From assembly GCF_036240795.1 (NCBI RefSeq), contig NZ_CP108454.1, positions 434,001-498,000 on the forward strand: DNA of 64,000 nt, in the 5' to 3' direction. The translations under genes and the position numbers were made by a program. A model generated the notes under the pieces. The model was not told the origin of the DNA and searched no databases. It worked only from the letters and a program-made list of their open reading frames with translations. The DNA is from Streptomyces sp. NBC_01268 (GTDB lineage Bacteria > Actinomycetota > Actinomycetes > Streptomycetales > Streptomycetaceae). Positions 36,001-42,355 of this stretch are shown piece after piece. Each line of letters opens with the position of its first letter. The stretch's first letter is position 1.

Positions 36001-36691
36001 ACAGGCGGAGCTCTACGGCGAGTACGACACCCGCACGTTCGCGTCGCCGCCGCCCGCGGGCACACCGGCCCAGGTCCTGGGCCTGCTCGGCGCCCGCGCC
36101 GCGGGCGCGCGGCCGGTCGCCGTCGTCCACCTCGTCTGTCACGGCACGGCCGGGGCCGACCCCGGCTCGTCCGTGCTCGAACTGGGCCGTCCCGTGGGCG
36201 CGGAGCCCGGGGCCGGGCGCCTGTCGGTGACCCGGCTCCTCGACACCCGCCCGGGACCGGACGGCGCGGGTCTGCCGCTGGTCGTCCTCAGCGCCTGCGA
36301 GACCGACCTGAGCACCCACGACCACGACGAGGCGCTCACGGTGACCACCGCCTTCGTGCACGCGCTCGCGGCGGACGCCGTCGGCTCGCGCTGGAAGGTC
36401 AGCGACGACGCCTCGGCCGTCCTGATGACCGTCTTCCACCACCACCTGGCGGCCGGCCTCGCGCCGTCCGACGCCCTGCGCGCCGCGCAGCGCTGGATGC
36501 TGGCCCCCGCCGGCCTCCGGCCCGAGGTACCGGGTCTGACCCCGCCGCTGCGGCGTACCGCCGCCCGTCCGGAGCTGACCACGCCCGCCTACTGGGGTGC
36601 CTTCATCCACCAGGGCAATCCCGCGCCCCGTACCGACGGCACGGCCCCCGCCACCGGACATCCCCACCAGGAAGGAGGGGCCGCCACATGA
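33062..36691 (+). CDS. CHAT-domain protease with long helical-repeat N-terminus
   Basis: 1209 aa. The last 370 residues are a CHAT (caspase-HetF associated with TPRs) peptidase. The catalytic His is His1027 in VVHLVCHGTAG and the nucleophile is Cys1079 in LVVLSACETDLS; the family end motif YWGAFIHQG is present. The first 800 residues are all-helical, TPR-like (LMGRLNQAADAQDTTALDEL, ARASLEGNPFVADQRIRT), with acidic DEPDEPDG near 440. CHAT enzymes include the Craspase/TPR-CHAT proteins and bacterial immune proteases. Start choice is open: GTG 33062 and TTG 33065 both follow GAGGAGG closely, and ATG 33086 is also possible. The next gene overlaps the stop by ATGA, tying expression to a toxin-antitoxin pair. 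Confidence 0.88.
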   Translation: MLGIEGEAMESPGGDIGSRVADAVRRAAGTKVLPIGKEPPAAAPPAGERDALITEFRLLVRELGDGPPGAPALLAACLERLGALIGARWNDRREEADRTEAVQLLRRAREGRLLDVGTHTDAARNLLVLLAGPFTERRPLGMDMVQSIIDASVPLANGGLGVIESAPEIERLVHEIGAATPGGLPPGAADFLAFQTDLQAALLSNDPAALHGVLRRMDTIDPGMLGPVAPLVEMMRKMLPPTAEGLSSEVTRLPTREEQQELRTLLGMLTTAAEPGAVSVEQMASLLAAAGAPGPLAENRIPGPLLAMVRAMLGVGTGDAAQVEAALGLLQSESAQGGTDDVLGGLVRGVLPGLLAGAGQVGGSHVDMTAAAKLLENILAPGNGQPPPSQPYGNQPGADDLLWTNRNLLLMGRLNQAADAQDTTALDELMGQVLDVLDELDAPDEPDEPDGIKDPGAVVARRFMPLFLLCYGHIALARATSDVEPLRRAGHYLDQAYEAAETVPFARRLMDALAAPLLALTSYLDPDPERVAEAVERARASLEGNPFVADQRIRTRMGIALALSLQGGADRDPAVLDEVIDELERARAELDTGTAQVSASLHWDLAEAYASRAGSGAGPDLDRAVADARASLRATADDVLLQEGVQHGLDVARGGAARGLRAASWAVRAGRPEEAVSCLEAGRALVLGAAAVSATVPERLVELGEEELARQWRDARPDGTVTAPEQDPERLLATLLDGGPNTRLLPSGLRREVLALLRGRSDGRVPEDTALGDAVARSGAEALVYLLPGEAAGEGWALVVAPGRDPWTLSLPALSGPGRAPVAAYLEATAGRFTARRGAERWEAALDALCDWAGEHVMSPVLDALGLWERGLGEAGLLDGAASTAPPVRLAVVACGNLGVVPWQAARLPVPDRWRAAGAPATVRACETAVLTYAASGREFLRAVRARRLPLDQGQALVCVPADLDMAEDEVLAVHDAYYPQAELYGEYDTRTFASPPPAGTPAQVLGLLGARAAGARPVAVVHLVCHGTAGADPGSSVLELGRPVGAEPGAGRLSVTRLLDTRPGPDGAGLPLVVLSACETDLSTHDHDEALTVTTAFVHALAADAVGSRWKVSDDASAVLMTVFHHHLAAGLAPSDALRAAQRWMLAPAGLRPEVPGLTPPLRRTAARPELTTPAYWGAFIHQGNPAPRTDGTAPATGHPHQEGGAAT

Positions 36692-37323
36692 CCCCCGACG
36701 AGTTCGTCGCCCTGCTCCGCGACCACTGGCCGCGGACACTCGCAGCGCTCGACCCGGCCGCCCGCGAGCAGCTGGCGTCGGCCCTTCGGAAGCTCGCCGA
36801 CAGCACGGAGCCGCAGGCCGCGCAGGCGGCCATGCGCGGCCTGCGGCGGGTCCTGCGGGACCTGCCCGACGAGCACCCGGTGACCCGGGCCCTGCGGGAC
36901 GGCGTCCGCTTCGCCGGCAGCGTCGACGCCCCCTTGCTCGACCGGCAGCCGCTGCTCGCGCTCCTCGGCTCCCTGCAGGGCCCGCCGCCGCTGGACCCGG
37001 TCCGGGCCCGGCTGCTGGCCGCGCCCTCCCTGCCGGCCGCCGGCATCGGGGCGGCCGCCGGCGACCCCCGACTCATCCGGCTGCGCCACCCCGAACTCGG
37101 TGACCGCTACCCGCGGTTCCAGTTCGAGGAGGGCACGGACCGGCCGCTGCCCGTGGTCGGCGTGATCAACCGCCTGCTGATGGCGGACCGGGACCCCTGG
37201 GGTGCCGCCGACTGGTGGCTGGGCGGAAACTCCTGGCTCGGCGGCGTACCGGCGGACCTCCTCGGCTCCGTGCCCGACGAAGAACTGGCGCTGGCCGCCC
37301 GTGAACTGGTGGAGGGCGACTGA
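36688..37323 (+). CDS. ParS/MbcA-like antitoxin candidate for the RES toxin
   Basis: 211 aa, ATG at 36688 after GGAAGGAGG. The C-terminal 65 residues resemble the Xre/MbcA/ParS toxin-binding domain: YPRFQFEEG, PLPVVGVINRLLMADRDPWGAADWWLGGNSWLGG, then PADLLGS and ELALAARELVEG. The N-terminal 100 residues are helical with no helix-turn-helix that I can recognise, unlike usual Xre-type partners. The following gene encodes a RES-domain toxin and overlaps by one base (TGATG), the normal antitoxin-toxin order. Being cleaved or controlled by the CHAT protease encoded just upstream is a natural hypothesis. Confidence 0.72.
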   Translation: MTPDEFVALLRDHWPRTLAALDPAAREQLASALRKLADSTEPQAAQAAMRGLRRVLRDLPDEHPVTRALRDGVRFAGSVDAPLLDRQPLLALLGSLQGPPPLDPVRARLLAAPSLPAAGIGAAAGDPRLIRLRHPELGDRYPRFQFEEGTDRPLPVVGVINRLLMADRDPWGAADWWLGGNSWLGGVPADLLGSVPDEELALAARELVEGD

Positions 37324-37988
37324 TGTCGGGCCAGATCCCGCCCAGCGGAGCCCGGATGCGGCCCGTCGTCCACGAGCTGACCGCCGGTACCCGGCTGTGG
37401 CGGCTTCATCTGCACCAGTACGGGGGCCAGGAGTTCAATCCCCGGCTCGCCCACGAGTTCTTCCGGGGAAGCCGCTTCGACGGCACCGAGCAGGACCCGT
37501 ACGCCTCCCTCTACGCGGCCCTCGACCCGGTGACCGCACTCTCCGAGGTCCTGTTGCGATCGGTCGACTTCGACGACGCGACGGGTACCCGGCTGGTGCC
37601 GTGGGCGCAGGCCTCCCGCTACCGCCTGTCCGTCCTGCGCACCACCGAGGACCTCACCCTCGTCGACCTCACGACCGCCGAGGGGCTGGCCGGGGTGTGG
37701 CAGGACAGCTGGCTGGTGGACTGCGAGGAGCCGGACTACCCGAAGACCCGGTACTGGGCACGGCTGATCCGCCGGCACTGCCCGGAACCGGCGGGGCTGC
37801 TGTGGCAGTCCAAGCGCTGCCGCCCCCGCCCCGCCCTCCAACTGTTCGGCGACCGCTGCGAAGAGAAGCGACTGCGCGCGGAACCCGAGGCGGCCCTCCG
37901 CCTCGACGACCCGGGCGACGTCCGCGAGGTGAACGCCCTCCTGGAGCCGCTGCGCGCCCGGATCTCGGTCCCGGACGACCTGGCCTGA
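37323..37988 (+). CDS. RES-domain toxin (NAD+ phosphorylase-like)
   Basis: 221 aa. The three residues that name the family are seen: Arg27 in RLWRLHLHQYGGQEFNP, Glu75 in SLYAALDPVTALSEVL and Ser163 in GLLWQSKR. RES toxins such as MbcT of Mycobacterium tuberculosis and homologues degrade NAD+, MbcT by phosphorolysis. The gene is the last of three coupled genes (CHAT, antitoxin candidate, RES). It ends 70 bases before the convergent FHA gene, with a palindromic terminator between. Confidence 0.85.
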   Translation: MSGQIPPSGARMRPVVHELTAGTRLWRLHLHQYGGQEFNPRLAHEFFRGSRFDGTEQDPYASLYAALDPVTALSEVLLRSVDFDDATGTRLVPWAQASRYRLSVLRTTEDLTLVDLTTAEGLAGVWQDSWLVDCEEPDYPKTRYWARLIRRHCPEPAGLLWQSKRCRPRPALQLFGDRCEEKRLRAEPEAALRLDDPGDVREVNALLEPLRARISVPDDLA

Positions 37989-38034
37989 TCCGGGGCGGTG
38001 CGCCCCCGGGACCGCCCCCGGGACCGCCCCCGGG

Positions 38035-38054
38035 GGCCCGCCCCGGGGCGGGCC
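38035..38054. terminator. 20-bp perfect palindrome between convergent operons
   Basis: GGCCCGCCCCGGGGCGGGCC is its own reverse complement and lies between the RES stop (37988) and the FHA stop (38059). Repeated GGGACCGCCCCC units precede it. It can serve as a two-way terminator. Confidence 0.55.
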
Positions 38055-38058
38055 GCGG

Positions 38059-38547
38059 TCACCCGGGCCGGCCCGCTCCCCGCCCCAGGGCGATCACGCA
38101 GCCGATCCGCGCGCCGAGCCGCAGGAGGTCGCCGTCGGTGAGCGGGTAGGGCCGCCCGGGCAGCAGGTCGATGCCGTTGAGGCGCGTGCCGTTGGCGGCG
38201 GTGGACGGTTCCTCGGTGACGGTGGCGGTGCCGTCCGGTGCCACCGCGACGCTCGCGTGGCGACGGGAGACCGTGGGGTGCGCGGCGAGCGCGGCGGCGG
38301 TGGCGGGCGCCCACTCGGGGTCGCGGCCCAGCCCGGCCACGGTGCCGGGCAGGACCGTCACCGTCAGCGCGACCTCCTCGAAGCGCAGCCGGGCCGGGTG
38401 CGCCGGCGGGCCCGGCGCCACGGACACCGGCGCGTCCGGCACCGGTGCGACGGCCACCGCCCCCGGGTCGTCCGCCGGTTCCCCCGCGTCCAGGTCCTCC
38501 CAGTCCTCGTCCGGGTCCTCCCAGGCGGCGCCCTCCTCCGCGCTCAT
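38059..38547 (-). CDS. FHA-domain protein, 162 aa
   Basis: An acidic N-terminal tail (WEDPDEDWEDLDAGEPADDPG) precedes a C-terminal FHA domain of about 95 residues with GLGRDPEW, TVSRRHASV (Ser-x-x-His) and NGTRLNG. FHA domains bind phosphothreonine, so the partner is likely a substrate of the Ser/Thr kinase encoded first in this operon, or the kinase itself. The start overlaps the AAA+ stop codon by ATGA. It is the last gene of the operon. Confidence 0.85.
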   Translation of the reverse strand: MSAEEGAAWEDPDEDWEDLDAGEPADDPGAVAVAPVPDAPVSVAPGPPAHPARLRFEEVALTVTVLPGTVAGLGRDPEWAPATAAALAAHPTVSRRHASVAVAPDGTATVTEEPSTAANGTRLNGIDLLPGRPYPLTDGDLLRLGARIGCVIALGRGAGRPG

Positions 38548-40607
38548 CGCTCTCCCGGCAGCGTCTCGACGTCGATCTCCACGTGTCCGTCCTCGGTCTC
38601 GTGGACCCCGTGCACCAGGACGGTCTCCCCCGGACCGGTGCCGGGGCGGTCGAACAGGGCGCCGGCCAGTGGGTTCAGCAGGTGGGTCTCCAGGACCATC
38701 CCGATGCCCCGGCCGCCGTTCCACAGGTCCCGGGTGCAGTACGTCGCCAGTTGGGCCCGCGCCCCCGGGGACAACCGCAGCCTGAGCTGGTGCTCGGCGG
38801 CCAGTTGGCGCTCGATGTTGCCGATCTGGAGGTCGAGGATCCGGCCGGCCGTCTCCTCCGTGATGAAGCCGAAGACCACGACGTTGCCGCCGATGCGGTT
38901 CATCAGCTCGGGCCGCCCCACGACCGACTCGAAGTGGTGCTTCACGTTGCGCTTCACCTTGTGTGCCAGCTCCCGGTAGGGCGTGCCGGGTTCGACGATC
39001 CACTCCCGTTCCTCGGTCACCGGGTCCGTGCGCTGCACGCCCAGGTTCGAGGTGAAGATCAGGACGCACTCGCTGAAGTACGTGGTGACGCCCTGTCCGT
39101 CGGTGAGGCGGCCGTCCTCCAGGACCTGGAGGAACTTGTCCAGGACGCCCTTGTCCGCCTTGTCTATCTCGTCGAAGAGGATCACGCGGAACGGGTTGGC
39201 CCGTACCGCCGTGGTCAGCTCTCCCCCGGCCTCGAAACCGACGTACCCGGGCGGCGCGCCGACCAGCCGGTCCGCGGAGTGCGGTGCGGAGAACTCGCTC
39301 ATGTCGAAGCGCAGGTACGCCTGGTCGCTGTCGAACAGCACCGAGGCGACGGCCTTGGCGAGTTCGGTCTTCCCGGTGCCGGTCGGCCCGGCGAAGAACA
39401 GCGTGCCGCGCGGCCGGTGGCCCGGGGTGCTCGCCTGCGCGCCGGAGAGGCCGAGCGCGGCGCGCTTCAGGATGGCGAGGGTCATCCCGACGGCCGCGTC
39501 CTGGCCGAGGACGCGGGCCGGGATCCGCTCCTCGCCCTCCTTGATCCGCTGCCGGATCTCCTCCCGGCGCCAGGGGTTCTTCTCCACTCCGAGCCGGTAG
39601 ACGCGCACGGCGTCGGGCATCGCCGTGAACGGCATTCCGCGCGCGACCGCCAGGGTGACGCTCTCCCGCATGGCCCGCAGGTTCATGCCCTGCGCGGCCC
39701 GCGCGAAGTCGTCCGCGAGGGCGCTCCCCCCTGTCGTCGCGGTCTCCGCTCCGGGCACGTCCGCGCGGCGCACCCGGCCCGACTCCCGGGCGTGTTCGCG
39801 CTCCAGGAGCCGTGCCATGCGGCGCCGTTCGTCGGCGTCGGGCTCGGGGACGGCGATCCTGCGGATCCGGTTGCTGCCGGAGACGAACCACGACGGCAGG
39901 TCCCGTTCGCCCGGGGTCAGCCAGATGACCGGGTTGAACAGCGCGGGCGGGGCGGGGTGTTCGGGCATGGCCAGGGCGGCGGCCGGGTCCGGGGCGAGCG
40001 GCTCCGCGGAACCGGCCAGCTTCAGGCAGGCGAGGAAGAAGTCCCGCTCGGCCTCGCTGAGCCGCCCCGGATCGGTCGGCAGCCGCCCGGCGTGGTCGAC
40101 GAGCAGCGCCACCCGCAGCGGACCCGCCTCCTGCGTGGACGCGCTGACCGCCCGCCGCTGCGCCCATCCCCGTACCAGCTCCTGGAACTGCGGTACGACC
40201 TCCAGGAGCGGCGAGGTACGGGCGGAGCGGCCGACTCTGGGGAGCGCGGTGGGGCCGCTCTCGGCCAGCAGGTGCCGGACGATGTCGAGGTCGGGTCCGG
40301 ACCGGGGGCCGGCCACGCGGAAGCCGTCGATCTGGTCGTACCGGACGAGCGCCCGGTAGCCCTGTGCGCGCAGCGAGTTCCACACCACGGTGACCAGCCC
40401 GTGGTGACTGTCGGTGCCGCGGGGCCGCACCAGGTGCAGATCGTCGACGTTGCCGTGGAGGACGTACTGCGCGTGGACGCTGAGCGTCCCGGTCAGTTCC
40501 TCGACGAACAGCGGCACCCGCCGGTCCTCGGGGGTCTCCCGGCGCGGGCCCGGACCGTCGTGGCCGGAGGTCTCCCGGGGCGTCTTGGTCAGGTCGTGGA
40601 CGCTCAT
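38544..40607 (-). CDS. Clp/Hsp100-like AAA+ ATPase
   Basis: 687 aa. The C-terminal AAA+ module resembles the second domain of ClpB/ClpC: Walker A GPTGTGKTELAKA (Lys413), the GAPPGYVGFEAGGELT pore-loop signature, Walker B RVILFDEIDKADKG, sensor I IFTSNLG and RPELMNRIGG. The N-terminal 350 residues are a divergent domain (FVEELTGTLSVHAQYVLHGNVDDL, VALLVDHAGRLP, VIWLTPGERDLP) that looks like a degenerate AAA+ fold without a Walker A motif. It should act as an unfoldase or remodelling ATPase. It overlaps its neighbours on both sides by ATGA and so is made together with the FHA and helical proteins. Confidence 0.85.
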   Translation of the reverse strand: MSVHDLTKTPRETSGHDGPGPRRETPEDRRVPLFVEELTGTLSVHAQYVLHGNVDDLHLVRPRGTDSHHGLVTVVWNSLRAQGYRALVRYDQIDGFRVAGPRSGPDLDIVRHLLAESGPTALPRVGRSARTSPLLEVVPQFQELVRGWAQRRAVSASTQEAGPLRVALLVDHAGRLPTDPGRLSEAERDFFLACLKLAGSAEPLAPDPAAALAMPEHPAPPALFNPVIWLTPGERDLPSWFVSGSNRIRRIAVPEPDADERRRMARLLEREHARESGRVRRADVPGAETATTGGSALADDFARAAQGMNLRAMRESVTLAVARGMPFTAMPDAVRVYRLGVEKNPWRREEIRQRIKEGEERIPARVLGQDAAVGMTLAILKRAALGLSGAQASTPGHRPRGTLFFAGPTGTGKTELAKAVASVLFDSDQAYLRFDMSEFSAPHSADRLVGAPPGYVGFEAGGELTTAVRANPFRVILFDEIDKADKGVLDKFLQVLEDGRLTDGQGVTTYFSECVLIFTSNLGVQRTDPVTEEREWIVEPGTPYRELAHKVKRNVKHHFESVVGRPELMNRIGGNVVVFGFITEETAGRILDLQIGNIERQLAAEHQLRLRLSPGARAQLATYCTRDLWNGGRGIGMVLETHLLNPLAGALFDRPGTGPGETVLVHGVHETEDGHVEIDVETLPGER

Positions 40608-42355
40608 CGTCCCGTGCTCCTCCTGTCGTCGTCGACGCGGCGCGCCCGGGGCTGTCCGGCCGTGCGGAGGTCGTCGCGTGCTCCGGTGTCCGGTTCCGTG
40701 CGCTCCTCGGCGTCGGCGTGGTCGAGTACCACCGCCCCGTCGCCGCCCCGGACCCCGGGCACGGCCGCGCCGCTCTCCCGGAAGGTCACGGGAAGGTCGA
40801 TGCCCCAGCGGCGGCCGGCCTCGCGGAGCTCGTCCAGGTGACCGCGGGCCTCGTGGCAGCGGCGGGCGTCCAGGGCCCGTTCCGCGGCGCTGCCGGGTCC
40901 GGGGCGCTCCGCGTGCATGGTGACCATCTCGGTCGCTCCGTCGCGGACGGTGATGCGCAGCCAGTGGTCGGGCCACCACCCGGCCGGGGTCAGGTCGAAG
41001 CACAACGGCGTGTCGGACGCGTCGGGTGCCCCGGCCGCCGTGCCGTCGCCGTCCGCCGCCGCGCCCGCCCGGGCGGCCGGCAGTCCGGTGGCGTCCGGGT
41101 CGGCGAGCCGGGCGACGGCGAGCCCGATCAGCTCGGTGGTGTAGCGGCACTCCAGGTCGGCGGTCCGCTCCCGGATGCGCAGCTCCACCTTGCGCTGCTC
41201 CTCGGGGGTGGGCGCACGCCCCGTCTCCAGGGCCGCCCGCAGGATCGCGATCTCCTCGCCGGCCGGGACCAGCGGGGGCTCGCCTGGCGGTGCCTCGGTG
41301 AGGAGGCAGTCGAGCTGCACGGCGGCCTTCTCCTGTGCGGCGAGCCGGGACCGTACGGCCCGGTTGGCGTCCCTGACGAACTGGCGGGCCTCCCGCAGGT
41401 GGTTGCGGGCCTTGGCCGGCCGGTCGTCCGCGCAGGCGACGGCGAGCCGCACGGCGGCCACCGCCAGTTCGGCGTCCTTGCCGTCCGTCCCGGGCACCAG
41501 CCGGGCGAGGAGTTCGGCGCCCGACTCCTCGGCCCGTTCCCGGCCGAGTCCCTCGACCGCCGGCGCCGGCGGGAGGGTGGGCGCGTCCGCCGTCGACGGG
41601 TCCTGGAGACCCTGTACGAGCGCCTCGCGGCGCTCCCGTGTGCGCCGCCGCCATGCCTCGTCGTCCGGGCCGCCGGTGAGGTGGAGCGTCTGCTCGATCG
41701 TCCACCGGTCCTGGGCCGTCTCCGCCGTGGTCAGGGCCTCCTCCAGCACGGCGAGTTCGCGGCGCAGGACGTCCAGCCGGGTGCCCACGCAGGTGAGCGG
41801 GGGCGGCAGGTCGGGCAGCGGGGGCGGGGGCGCGTCCGGCGCGGTGCGGACGGCGGCCCGGCGCACGCGGGTCAGGAGTGCGGCGCGGCGGGCGTTGGCC
41901 CGTACGGCCGCGAAGGCGGCCGCCTCCCACTGGGCGGCGGCCTCCGTGGCGGCACGCTGGACGCGTTCGAGGCAGCGCTGCTCCTCGGCGGCCCGTCCGG
42001 CGGCCGCCGCGAGGAGCCGGGTGCCGGCCATCGCGGCCCGGCAGACGAGGAGCGCCCCGCTGAGGGCACCGAGGGCGACGGCGGCGGGCTCCAGGAGCTC
42101 CTGGAGGGCGTGGCCGGCCGCGTCGAGGGCGTGCGAGGCCGCCGCCTGGGCGCCGTCGACGGCATGACCGACGCCCTGCCCGAGGCCGTCGACCGCGTGG
42201 CCGACGCCCTGGCCGAGGCCGTCGACCGCGTGGCCGGCGCCCTGCCCGGCGTCGGTGAGCGAGGCGAAGTCGAGGGTTCCGGGCGTGGCGGAGGCCGGGT
42301 ATCCGACCGTCGGCACGATCTCGGCGATCGAGGGGAAGACCAGGCCCTGGCTCAT
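40604..42355 (-). CDS. Long helical protein of the kinase-AAA-FHA operon, 583 aa
   Basis: ATG at 42355 follows GGAGGAAC. Residues 35-70 hold three copies of an 11-residue unit (GLGQGVGHAVD). A hydrophobic stretch at about 85-115 (LLEPAAVALGALSGALLVCRAAMAG) may be a membrane segment. The rest is Ala/Arg/Glu-rich helix likely to form coiled coils, followed by a small domain with LCFDLTPAGWWPDHWLRITV and a charged tail. No known family. It is sandwiched between the kinase and AAA+ genes with ATGA overlaps, so it is probably an adaptor or substrate of the complex. Confidence 0.75.
   Translation of the reverse strand: MSQGLVFPSIAEIVPTVGYPASATPGTLDFASLTDAGQGAGHAVDGLGQGVGHAVDGLGQGVGHAVDGAQAAASHALDAAGHALQELLEPAAVALGALSGALLVCRAAMAGTRLLAAAAGRAAEEQRCLERVQRAATEAAAQWEAAAFAAVRANARRAALLTRVRRAAVRTAPDAPPPPLPDLPPPLTCVGTRLDVLRRELAVLEEALTTAETAQDRWTIEQTLHLTGGPDDEAWRRRTRERREALVQGLQDPSTADAPTLPPAPAVEGLGRERAEESGAELLARLVPGTDGKDAELAVAAVRLAVACADDRPAKARNHLREARQFVRDANRAVRSRLAAQEKAAVQLDCLLTEAPPGEPPLVPAGEEIAILRAALETGRAPTPEEQRKVELRIRERTADLECRYTTELIGLAVARLADPDATGLPAARAGAAADGDGTAAGAPDASDTPLCFDLTPAGWWPDHWLRITVRDGATEMVTMHAERPGPGSAAERALDARRCHEARGHLDELREAGRRWGIDLPVTFRESGAAVPGVRGGDGAVVLDHADAEERTEPDTGARDDLRTAGQPRARRVDDDRRSTGR
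42152..42250. repeat. Three tandem 33-bp repeats inside the helical-protein gene
   Basis: Units at 42152-42184, 42185-42217 and 42218-42250 each begin GCCGTCGAC and differ at a few bases. They encode the 11-residue repeats and so keep frame when copy number changes. Confidence 0.85.
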
